Of a DNA stretch of 7,603 bases, positions 1 through 5,859 are shown piece after piece. The position numbers and the translations under genes are program-made. Source of the DNA: an uncultured Lachnospiraceae bacterium (GTDB lineage Bacteria > Bacillota > Clostridia > Lachnospirales > Lachnospiraceae); assembly GCA_947175845.1 (NCBI GenBank), contig CAMWOK010000135.1, positions 1 through 7,603 of the forward strand, in the 5' to 3' direction. The notes under the pieces were generated by a model. The model made no database searches, had not been told where the DNA came from, and saw only the letters and a list, made by a program, of their open reading frames with translations. How positions within the stretch are numbered: the stretch's first letter is position 1; every line of letters starts with the position of its first letter.

Positions 1-981
1 GCAGCAGACAATCCAGCACGTCATATGCCATTCCACATGTGTAAAGATATGCTTCATCTGCCTGCCGTCCGCGGCGCGCTGCACTCTGTGCGCCGTCATT
101 CCCCGCTGTGCAAGCCACTTTGCAATCTCTGCCTCGCACAGCGTCCCGTCCACATTTGGAAGCTCCCACATCCCCGCCAGAATCCCGCTGTTCTCCCGCT
201 TTCTGAGCGCGATCCGATCCTGCATACACATCACCAGCACAGTCTTTTGCTCCACCCTGCGCGGCGCCTTCTTCTTTTTCACCGGATACTGAAGCTGTGT
301 CCCGCTGCCGTGCGCCCTGCACAGCGCGCGCACAGGACATTCCTCACATTTGGGCCTGCCGCCGGGCACACACACCACAGCGCCCAGCTCCATAAGGCTC
401 TGCGTGAAGTCCCCTCTCCCCTTTGCGGGATAGACCTGCTCCAGCGCCCTGGTGATCTGGCTGCGAAACTTTGCGTCCGTAATGTCGTGTGCGTCCTGCG
501 TAAGCCTTGTCACCACGCGCAGCACATTGCCGTCAACTGCCGCCGCTGGCGCCTCAAAGGCAATCGAGGCGATCGCCCCCGCTGTGTACGCGCCGATTCC
601 CGGCAGGGCGCGTATCTTATCATACTCCTGCGGAAACCGCCCCTGATGCTTTGCACAAATCATCTGTGCCGCCGCCTTGAGATTGCGCGCCCGGGAGTAG
701 TATCCCAGCCCCTCCCACAGCTTAAACAGTTCCTCGTCCCCGCACGCCGCAAGTGCATCGATCGATGGAAGCTGCTCCATAAACCGCTCATAATACGGAA
801 TCACCGCCTCAACGCGCGTCTGCTGCAGCATAATTTCCGACACCCACACGCGGTACGGATCCCTGTTCTCCCGCCAGGGAAGACGCCTGCAATTGGCCCG
901 ATACCAGTCGAGCAGCGGCGCCACCATTTCCTCCAACAAATTCTCCTCCATACTATCCTCTCCATTGACATTCTGTTTCAT
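1..981 (-). CDS. mutY: A/G-specific adenine DNA glycosylase MutY, 3' end cut off by the window
   Basis: MutY removes adenine mispaired with 8-oxoguanine in base-excision repair. The frame stays open from the ATG at 981 to the left edge, giving 327 residues; the family usually runs about 350-390, so only the tail is missing. Visible features in order: the catalytic Glu region VSEIMLQQTRV (Glu49); GLGYYSRARNL (91-101); the helix-hairpin-helix ALPGIGAYTAG (125-135); the catalytic Asp in VDGNV (Asp150); and an Fe-S cluster loop with Cys204, 212, 215 and 221 (C-X7-C-X2-C-X5-C). A C-terminal NUDIX-like 8-oxoG recognition domain follows from about 245, with GILAGMWELP and an FTH loop at 313-315 where well-studied homologues have FSH. 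The start at 981 has GGGGAGG (988-994) six bases upstream. A second in-frame ATG at 951, preceded by GGAGAGG, is a plausible alternative start. The gene is divergent from the XRE gene. Confidence 0.96.
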   Translation of the reverse strand, partial: MKQNVNGEDSMEENLLEEMVAPLLDWYRANCRRLPWRENRDPYRVWVSEIMLQQTRVEAVIPYYERFMEQLPSIDALAACGDEELFKLWEGLGYYSRARNLKAAAQMICAKHQGRFPQEYDKIRALPGIGAYTAGAIASIAFEAPAAAVDGNVLRVVTRLTQDAHDITDAKFRSQITRALEQVYPAKGRGDFTQSLMELGAVVCVPGGRPKCEECPVRALCRAHGSGTQLQYPVKKKKAPRRVEQKTVLVMCMQDRIALRKRENSGILAGMWELPNVDGTLCEAEIAKWLAQRGMTAHRVQRAADGRQMKHIFTHVEWHMTCWIVCC

Positions 982-1101
982 TTTGCGCCTCCCCGCCCTT
1001 TGTCCCGTTTTTACAACCCTTTTCGCGTTATTTTTCCCTTAAAATGGGTAATAATAGGTTGTAAAAATGATACACAGCACCACAGAAAGAAGGTTGTAAT
1101 T
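982..1101. promoter_or_regulatory. Divergent mutY / XRE-regulator spacer with three copies of an 8-bp repeat
   Basis: This 120-bp spacer must hold the promoters of both divergent genes. TTTTTACAACC (1008-1018) and GGTTGTAAAAA (1057-1067) form a perfect 11-bp inverted repeat with 38 bp between the arms. The core GGTTGTAA occurs again at 1092-1099, in direct orientation and 35 bp from the second copy. This third copy overlaps the ribosome binding site (AGAAGG, 1088-1093) of the XRE gene. I could not assign convincing -35/-10 pairs on either strand: TAAAAT (1040-1045) and TAATAAT (1049-1055) are only -10-like. Three copies of one element beside a regulator gene suggest an operator for autoregulation. 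That is inference. Confidence 0.45.
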
Positions 1102-1356
1102 ATGCCCAGGCCAAAGACCAGCACCGGCGAAAAAAATCTGATCAGCAAGCGCCTGATCGCTTTGAGAAAAGAGCACTATCTCTCACAGCGGGACTTGTCC
1201 AGCAAACTCCAGCTTGCCGGATATGACATGGACAAAAATGTCATCACCCGCATTGAGACCAACAAGCGGTATGTGACCGACATCGAAATCCGCGCCCTGG
1301 CCCACATATTTGGCGTCACCTGTGATTATCTGATAGAGGGCGAAAACAAAGAATAG
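1102..1356 (+). CDS. Small XRE-family helix-turn-helix DNA-binding regulator
   Basis: An 84-residue protein that is essentially one Cro/C1-type helix-turn-helix domain (about residues 13-78). LISKRLIALRKE forms helix 1, SQRDLSSKLQLAG (28-40) helix 2, and DKNVITRIETNKR (44-56) the recognition helix. A last helix contains IRALAHIFGVTCDYLIEG. There is no ligand-binding or peptidase domain and no membrane segment, so it probably acts as a small cytoplasmic dimeric repressor or activator. The open frame runs far upstream, but that part is antisense to mutY. The ATG at 1102 was chosen because the domain begins just after it and AGAAGG lies eight bases upstream. The gene ends one base before a strong terminator, so it is probably monocistronic. 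The repeated GGTTGTAA elements in front are candidate autoregulatory sites. The target genes are unknown. Confidence 0.88.
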   Translation: MPRPKTSTGEKNLISKRLIALRKEHYLSQRDLSSKLQLAGYDMDKNVITRIETNKRYVTDIEIRALAHIFGVTCDYLIEGENKE

Positions 1357-1357
1357 C

Positions 1358-1382
1358 AAAAAGGGGCTTCGTGCCCCTTTTT
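1358..1382. terminator. Bidirectional intrinsic terminator between convergent XRE and histidine kinase genes
   Basis: A perfect 10-bp stem, AAAAAGGGGC (1358-1367) paired with GCCCCTTTTT (1373-1382), encloses a five-base loop, TTCGT. The T-run serves the plus-strand XRE gene, which ends at 1356. The A-run becomes a T-run on the minus strand for the kinase gene, whose stop codon begins at 1386. It fills nearly all of the 27-bp gap between the two stops. Confidence 0.93.
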
Positions 1383-1383
1383 G

Positions 1384-3918
1384 TTACAAATATTTCCTCA
1401 GCAGCTGCGTCAGCCGGTTCACATCAATCGGCTTTGCCACATGCTCATTCATGCCACAGTCAAGACACCGCTGGATATCGTCTGAAAAAGCGTCCGCTGT
1501 CATGGCAATAATCGGCAGCTCTGCGTCCGGGCGTTCCAGCGCACGGATCGCTTTTGCCGCATCATATCCATTCATGATCGGCATGCGGATATCCATCAGC
1601 ACGACATCAAAATATCCCGGCTGCGACTGCTCAAACTTCTCGACACAGATTTTGCCGTTCTCTGCCCGCTCAAGCTCAAATCCTGCCTCCGACAGGAGAT
1701 CCTCAGCTATCTCCCAGTTCAGATCATTGTCCTCCGCAAGCAGTATGCGCCTGCCTTCGAAGCTGCCGTGCGATACCGTCTCCTGTTCCTTCTCCTTTTT
1801 GGGTTCGTCGAACATGTAACGGCTAAGCCCCAGAAACAGGTTCGACTTGAACAGCGGCTTGGAGATGAAGCCCTGAATGCCTGCCTCAACGGCCTCCTCC
1901 TCAATCTCGCTCCAGTCATACGCGGAGATAATCAGAATCGGCGCATTCTCACCCAGGTGCTCCCGCATTGCGCGCGCCGTGTGCAGGCCGTCCATCCCCG
2001 GCATCTTCCAGTCCAGAAGCACAATCTCAAACGGATTTCGCTCGTCATGGCATTTTTTTGCCATCTCCACGGCCGTCTTTCCGTCCATGGCCCACTGCGC
2101 GTCAATCCCAATCTCTTTCAGGGATGCCACCGCGCTCTGGCACAGATCCTCATTGTTGTCCACCACCAGCATTCTCCACGGCGGCAGCTTCATGTCCTCC
2201 ACCCGGGTATCTGCTTTTTCCAGATCCAGTGTTATGTGAAATTCCGTGCCCCTGCCAGGTGCGCTCTGCACGGATATGCTGCCCTTCATGGTGTCCACGA
2301 TCGCCTTGGTGATCGCCATTCCCAGGCCGGTTCCCTCAATCTTGTCAATCTGTGCCTTCTCTTCCCGCGTGAATGTATCGAAAATCTTTTTCTGAAATTC
2401 CTCTGTCATTCCGACGCCGCTGTCCTTCACCCGGAAGTGGCACCGCACATAGCCGTCTCCCTGCGGCGAAGGCTCCTGTTCCAGATAGACATTGATCCTT
2501 CCGCCCTCTGGCGTAAACTTGAGCGCGTTAGACAGCAGATTGATCAGAATCTGGTTCAGGCGGACACTGTCGCAGTGAACCTCCTCCGTAAGGATCTTCT
2601 GGATAAATATGTCAAAGTGCTGCTGCCGCTCCTTCACCTGCGGCTGCACAATATTTACAAGGCTGTCCATCGTCTCGCGCAGCGATATCTGGTTCATGTT
2701 CAGCGTGAGCTTCCCGCTCTCTATCTTTGACATGTCCAGCACATCGTTGATGAGCCCCAGCAGATGTCTGCTCGACAGGGTTATCTTGCCGAGACAGTCC
2801 TTCACGCGCTCCGCGTTGTCAATATTTGCCATGGCAATCGCCGTCATGCCCACGATACCGTTCATGGGTGTCCGGATGTCGTGGCTCATGCTGGACAGAA
2901 ACTCACTCTTTGCCTTGTTCGCCTTGACTGCCTCCCTGCGCGCCAGCTCAAGCTCTGCCATCTGCTGCTTGGTCAGCCTGTAATAGATGCCGAAAATAAT
3001 GACAATGCCGCCCATGATGACAATGCACATCAGCAGCGTCGCGGTCTGCCGGTCCATGCTCAGATTTTGCAGGATCTGGTCGAGTGTCCCAAACGGCATC
3101 AGCGAAATCAGAAACCACTCCGAATTAGGCAGATCCGTGAAGAGCAGGTATCGTTTCTCATTGTTTACGCAGGCGATTGTGGCGTACTCTGTGTTCGTGT
3201 CCATCGCTGCCTGCAGTTCGCGGGCGTACTCCTGCGCCCCTTTTCCATCGTACTCGCAGAAGGTCTCCTTGATATTTTCGAAAAGGGAGTCCTGCCTTGT
3301 CCGGATCACAAAGGTTCCGTCGTTGCGTATAATATAGGAGTACATCAGGGAATTTTCATCATCCAGCGCAAGCACATTCTCCAGATATTCCATCGATATC
3401 GCCGCCACCATGGAAGCGCTTGTCTTGCCATCCTTCATGGGATACGCAACGTCGATCAGAAGGCACATCACCTTCTCCCCCTCGGCGCTGACCCCCGAGA
3501 ATACTCTCAGGCTGCTGTCCTGCAGTACATTGTGGAAGATTTCCTCATTCTCGTACTCCACCTGTTTTCCGTAGATGACCTCACAGTCCCCGTCGCTTGT
3601 GTAGAGACCCAGATACAGGAAATCGCGCACCTGCGCGCTGAGCACGAGCTGCTCTATCATCTCCGGACCGTACTCCATCGTCTCGGGCGGATGCCGCTGC
3701 ACGATGCCCTCCATCTCCAAAATCTGGGAATCGATTACCGCGTCGAATTTCTCCTGCATCTGTTTTGCAATTGCAGACATATAAATCATACCAATCTCAT
3801 TGATTGCCCCATCACTCTTGCCGGATACGTATATGGATGTGATTGAAAACATGACGATACATACAGAAATCAGAATCGAAAAACTTATCACCAAAAATTT
3901 TTTTGTATTTTTTATCAT
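1384..3918 (-). CDS. Membrane-bound hybrid sensor histidine kinase with two receiver domains
   Basis: An 844-residue sensor kinase. A transmembrane helix (about 8-31) leads to an extracellular sensor region (about 33-290) that looks like a dCache/PDC fold; IIRNDGTFVIRT and LLFTDLPNSEWFLIS are typical strands. A second helix lies at 295-315. The HisKA domain carries the phospho-acceptor His346 in SMSHDIRTPMNG. The ATPase domain shows the N box (Asn460, Asn464), the G1 box DSGVGM (499-504) and the G2 box GTGLGM (529-534). Receiver 1 (about 582-700) has Asp636, Ser665 and Lys687; its acidic pocket reads D587-N588 rather than two acidic residues. Receiver 2 (about 724-844) has Glu729-Asp730, Asp776, Thr807 and Lys829. 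The protein ends right after receiver 2, with no Hpt domain, and no response regulator lies nearby. The ATG at 3918 has AGAGG (3926-3930) seven bases upstream. The ligand cannot be read from the sequence. Confidence 0.96.
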   Translation of the reverse strand: MIKNTKKFLVISFSILISVCIVMFSITSIYVSGKSDGAINEIGMIYMSAIAKQMQEKFDAVIDSQILEMEGIVQRHPPETMEYGPEMIEQLVLSAQVRDFLYLGLYTSDGDCEVIYGKQVEYENEEIFHNVLQDSSLRVFSGVSAEGEKVMCLLIDVAYPMKDGKTSASMVAAISMEYLENVLALDDENSLMYSYIIRNDGTFVIRTRQDSLFENIKETFCEYDGKGAQEYARELQAAMDTNTEYATIACVNNEKRYLLFTDLPNSEWFLISLMPFGTLDQILQNLSMDRQTATLLMCIVIMGGIVIIFGIYYRLTKQQMAELELARREAVKANKAKSEFLSSMSHDIRTPMNGIVGMTAIAMANIDNAERVKDCLGKITLSSRHLLGLINDVLDMSKIESGKLTLNMNQISLRETMDSLVNIVQPQVKERQQHFDIFIQKILTEEVHCDSVRLNQILINLLSNALKFTPEGGRINVYLEQEPSPQGDGYVRCHFRVKDSGVGMTEEFQKKIFDTFTREEKAQIDKIEGTGLGMAITKAIVDTMKGSISVQSAPGRGTEFHITLDLEKADTRVEDMKLPPWRMLVVDNNEDLCQSAVASLKEIGIDAQWAMDGKTAVEMAKKCHDERNPFEIVLLDWKMPGMDGLHTARAMREHLGENAPILIISAYDWSEIEEEAVEAGIQGFISKPLFKSNLFLGLSRYMFDEPKKEKEQETVSHGSFEGRRILLAEDNDLNWEIAEDLLSEAGFELERAENGKICVEKFEQSQPGYFDVVLMDIRMPIMNGYDAAKAIRALERPDAELPIIAMTADAFSDDIQRCLDCGMNEHVAKPIDVNRLTQLLRKYL

Positions 3919-4056
3919 AACAATTCCTCTTCTTTATACCAATAGTTGTACCTTTTAGATTCTATGATTCTACTTTTATAACCAGTTTTCTTACCGTCTA
4001 TATGCCTGCTCCCACCTTTCGCGCAGAATAGCCACGATTCCGCAATACTAAATCCA
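3919..4056 (-). promoter_or_regulatory. Long 5' leader of the histidine kinase mRNA, no known class recognised
   Basis: If the promoter at 4063-4090 is used, transcription starts near 4056 and leaves about 138 untranslated bases before the kinase ATG. The leader is A+U-rich near the gene. It contains a tandem 7-bp repeat (GATTCTA at 3958-3964 and 3966-3972, plus-strand reading) and a weak two-part hairpin around CTGC/GCAG. I see no terminator-like hairpin with a U-run. It does not match any riboswitch core I can recall. Its length alone makes it worth noting. Confidence 0.35.
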
Positions 4057-4062
4057 TTATAA

Positions 4063-4090
4063 ATTATACAGAATATTCCCAGAAAGTCAA
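4063..4090 (-). promoter_or_regulatory. Near-consensus sigma-A promoter for the histidine kinase gene
   Basis: Read on the minus strand, TTGACT (4090-4085, five of six consensus bases) is followed after 16 bp by TATAAT (4068-4063, perfect). The -35 box overlaps the TGA stop codon (4089-4087) of the upstream acetyltransferase gene. The kinase therefore has its own strong promoter and need not depend on read-through. Confidence 0.82.
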
Positions 4091-4563
4091 CAATCTAAAA
4101 TCTTTTCCATGCCGATTTTTTGCGGCACAAGCCCGCAGCGCTCGTAGAACTGCCTGGCGCCCTCATTGCACGCCCACACATTGAGGGTGACATTGTAACA
4201 GCCCTGCTCCTTGGCAAACTGCAGCACATGCCCGTAGAGGCTCTTTCCAATATGCTGCCCTCTCACCTGCTCGTCGACGCACAGGTCATCAATGTAGAGC
4301 GTCCTGATATCCGTCAGAATATTGTCACCGACATGCTGCTCAAAGACGCAGAACGCATAGCCGAGCACGCGCTCCTCCCCGTCAACCCCCACAAAAATCG
4401 GTCTTGTGTCGTCGCGGATTAAAGTCCGCAGCTCGTCGTCCGTATATTTCTTTGTGTCCGCCTGAAACAGATCCGGCCGGCCCTCATGATGCACCCTGAG
4501 CACCTGGCAGAGCAGACGGTTGATTCCCTCCATATCCTTTTCCAGCGCACGCCTTATCTTCAT
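4087..4563 (-). CDS. GNAT-family N-acetyltransferase
   Basis: A 158-residue acetyltransferase of the GNAT (Gcn5-related) fold, which transfers an acetyl group from acetyl-CoA to an amine. The N-terminal strand-helix is KIRRALEKDMEGINRLL. Motif A, with the acetyl-CoA pyrophosphate loop, is LYIDDLCVDEQVRGQHIGK (89-107); His104 stands where the usual R-x-x-G-x-G/A pattern has its first Gly. Motif B is YNVTLNVWACNEGARQFYERCG (123-144), with Tyr140 at the usual general-acid position. Substrate cannot be predicted: such stand-alone enzymes may modify small amines, antibiotics or protein N-termini. The ATG at 4563 is preferred because GGAAGGGG (4573-4580) precedes it by about nine bases and the family fold begins at once. 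A GTG at 4605 would add 14 residues that look like leader sequence. It lies downstream of the LysR gene and upstream of the kinase on the same strand. Confidence 0.9.
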   Translation of the reverse strand: MKIRRALEKDMEGINRLLCQVLRVHHEGRPDLFQADTKKYTDDELRTLIRDDTRPIFVGVDGEERVLGYAFCVFEQHVGDNILTDIRTLYIDDLCVDEQVRGQHIGKSLYGHVLQFAKEQGCYNVTLNVWACNEGARQFYERCGLVPQKIGMEKILDC

Positions 4564-4706
4564 CGTGTCATTCCCCTTCCTTATTGTAGGGCGGTCTTGA
4601 ACCACCCTCGCTGCCGCAGTCGCGAAGTCCCTAATTTATATCGTCTGGTTTATGCGTTTAATTTACTGGTATAACGCCGAACATTTTCCGGCTGCCGGCT
4701 GATTTT
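4564..4706 (-). promoter_or_regulatory. Spacer between the LysR and GNAT genes with a weak candidate promoter
   Basis: This 143-bp gap separates two genes read in the same direction. TATAAA (4640-4635 on the minus strand) is a fair -10 box for the acetyltransferase. The best -35, TTAAAC (4661-4656), is poor and only 15 bp away. Just after the LysR stop there is a short GC-rich inverted repeat (CCGG/CCGG with a three-base loop near 4690) but no T-run, so I do not call a terminator. Co-transcription of LysR and GNAT remains possible. Confidence 0.3.
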
Positions 4707-5612
4707 TTATGAAATATACTGCGTTTTATCCTGGCTTAGAAACGCGAGAAACTCTTTCTCACACCTGCTCTGCCCGCGCCTGGTATCGCACAGCGCGCAC
4801 ACTTTTCGCACCGCCATCTGCTCGTGCACCGGGATGAGAAATACACTTCCCGCCGCGACTGCAGGCTGCGCCAGCTGTGCAGGCACATATCCGATCCCAA
4901 GATTGTTCTGGATCATGGGCACCATCAGGTCTGACGTCGCCACCTCGATATCCGGCCGCAGTACAATGCCGTTTTGCAGAAAAAAGTCACTGGTCATGTC
5001 GTAAGTCACGGTGTTTTTGCCGAGGCACACCCACGGGTAATCCGCAAGCTCCGCCAGATGTCTTTTGCGCCGGGTCAGCTCCATGTAGCCGCTGCCGCAG
5101 ATGAGCACATCCTGAAATGCCAGCAGCTTCTGGCTCCTGATATGCCTGCCGGCCTGAAACGGGCTGGTCACGACACTCACGTCTATCGCGCCCCTTGTCA
5201 GCTCGCGGATGGCATCTCTTGTGCTGTAATTGTGGATCTTGAAGCGCACCCTAGGGTTTTGCTGCTTAAAGTGCTTCAGCTTCTCAAACAGTACCAGGTG
5301 CAGCGCCGTCTCCGTCGTTCCCAGTATGATTGTCCCCTCAGTCTGTCCGCCCGCTTGGCTCAGCTCATCCTCCGCAGCCTGTATCTGAAAAAACGCCGCC
5401 GCAACACGCTCGTACATAAGTTCTCCTTTTTCTGTGAGCGCGATCCCCTTGTTACTCCGCAGAAGCAGCTGGCATCCCAGCTCATTTTCCAGAAGCTTTA
5501 TCACGCGCGTCACATTGGGCTGGCTGCTGCCCAGCGCCTGCGCCGCCTTCGTGATGTTCCGGTAGCGCCCGACATAATAAAACACCTTGTAGTACTCATA
5601 ATTTACATTCAT
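4707..5612 (-). CDS. LysR-family transcriptional regulator, divergent from the MATE pump
   Basis: A 301-residue regulator of normal length for the LysR family. The N-terminal winged helix-turn-helix covers about residues 3-62: NITKAAQALGSSQPNVTRVI (19-38) is the HTH, and LLENELGCQLLLRSNKGIALTEKG gives the wing, with the family's L-x-R pattern. A linker helix (about 63-90) leads to the periplasmic-binding-protein-like effector domain (about 92-293). That domain opens with GTIILGTTETA and contains the hinge region TSDLMVPMIQNNLGIGYVP (226-244). LysR proteins typically work as tetramers, bind T-N11-A sites and regulate a divergent gene in response to a small molecule; here the divergent gene is the MATE pump. 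The ATG at 5612 is close to the start of the fold and is preceded by a modest AGGTG (5617-5621). The effector is unknown. Confidence 0.95.
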   Translation of the reverse strand: MNVNYEYYKVFYYVGRYRNITKAAQALGSSQPNVTRVIKLLENELGCQLLLRSNKGIALTEKGELMYERVAAAFFQIQAAEDELSQAGGQTEGTIILGTTETALHLVLFEKLKHFKQQNPRVRFKIHNYSTRDAIRELTRGAIDVSVVTSPFQAGRHIRSQKLLAFQDVLICGSGYMELTRRKRHLAELADYPWVCLGKNTVTYDMTSDFFLQNGIVLRPDIEVATSDLMVPMIQNNLGIGYVPAQLAQPAVAAGSVFLIPVHEQMAVRKVCALCDTRRGQSRCEKEFLAFLSQDKTQYIS

Positions 5613-5650
5613 CCCGCACCTGCCATATCAATTTTAAATAGTCGCTATAT

Positions 5651-5664
5651 AAAATATATATTTT
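5651..5664. repeat. AT-only 14-bp perfect palindrome in the lysR 5' untranslated region
   Basis: AAAATATATATTTT is its own reverse complement. It sits inside an A+T tract downstream of the lysR -10 box and touches the candidate -35 box of the MATE promoter. It could be a site that bends or melts easily, or simply low-complexity DNA. Confidence 0.4.
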
Positions 5665-5690
5665 TCATATTGCCTGTCTGTTATTATAAT
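5662..5690 (+). promoter_or_regulatory. Candidate MATE promoter overlapping the lysR promoter
   Basis: TTTTCA (5662-5667, four of six) and TATAAT (5685-5690, perfect) are 17 bp apart on the plus strand. The start would be near 5697, with a leader of about 163 bases. A competing candidate further down is TTGACT (5717-5722), 17 bp, AATAAC (5740-5745). It has a better -35 but a weaker -10, and it would leave the first arm of the leader's first stem untranscribed. Confidence 0.5.
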
Positions 5691-5711
5691 GTAGATTGAC
5701 TGAAACGTAAA
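5683..5711 (-). promoter_or_regulatory. Candidate lysR promoter
   Basis: On the minus strand, TTTACG (5711-5706, four of six consensus bases) is followed after 17 bp by TATAAT (5688-5683, perfect). The start would be near 5676, with a leader of about 64 bases. The -10 box lies in the palindrome ATTATAAT and therefore overlaps a -10 box on the other strand. Confidence 0.62.
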
Positions 5712-5723
5712 GCGGTTTGACTG
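5696..5723 (+). repeat. Direct repeat TTGACTG spaced by two helical turns
   Basis: TTGACTG occurs at 5696-5702 and again at 5717-5723, exactly 21 bp apart start to start, between the divergent genes. Sites on the same DNA face at this spacing suit cooperative regulator binding. The repeat is short and may be chance. Confidence 0.35.
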
Positions 5724-5839
5724 CACCTGCGCGTCAGGAAATAACAATTCGGCACAGTGCGCACAGCAGTCAAAATGCATCAAGCCATGGTACATGGCTT
5801 GGTCTGATGTGTAACAGCTTGGCAAGGCTACGCTGTTAC
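5716..5839 (+). promoter_or_regulatory. Candidate structured leader of the MATE mRNA: three consecutive stems
   Basis: Three perfect inverted repeats follow one another. Stem 1 is TTTGACTGC (5716-5724) with GCAGTCAAA (5766-5774); an inner helix TGCGC (5728-5732) with GCGCA (5759-5763) makes it a two-part arm. Stem 2 is CAAGCCATG (5781-5789), loop GTA, CATGGCTTG (5793-5801), and may be extended by CATCA (5778) with TGATG (5805). Stem 3 is GTAACAGC (5811-5818) with GCTGTTAC (5832-5839) around a 13-base loop. The ribosome binding site AAAGGA (5846-5851) follows seven bases later. No U-run follows, so this is not a terminator. I match it to no riboswitch family. The repeats could instead be DNA operators for LysR or another dimeric regulator. 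Confidence 0.5.
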
Positions 5840-5859
5840 GTCAAGAAAGGACTGATCGT

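Noticed and set aside
25..1101. A long open frame on the plus strand running in frame into the XRE gene, suggesting a 443-residue protein
   Set aside because: The upstream part is antisense to mutY, rich in Arg, His, Pro and Cys, and shows no domain. A ribosome binding site and the domain start support the ATG at 1102.
1768..3846. Several open frames over 100 codons on the plus strand opposite the histidine kinase
   Set aside because: They are antisense shadows of a GC-rich gene with a complete, recognisable domain set on the minus strand. No ribosome binding sites or domains support them.
3960..4056. Possible cyclic-di-GMP (GEMM) riboswitch in the kinase leader, because of a GCGCGAAAGGTGGGA stretch
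   Set aside because: Compared from memory, the conserved GGGACGCAAAGCC core and receptor motif are missing, so the similarity is superficial.
4564..4605. Upstream GTG start for the acetyltransferase
   Set aside because: It adds 14 residues outside the GNAT fold and lacks a good ribosome binding site. The ATG at 4563 has GGAAGGGG upstream.
4680..4706. Terminator after the LysR gene (CCGGCAGCCGG repeat)
   Set aside because: The stem is only about 4 bp and no T-run follows on the minus strand.
5634..5825. Minus-strand open frame in the lysR/MATE spacer
   Set aside because: It crosses the predicted promoters and stems and has no domain or convincing ribosome binding site.
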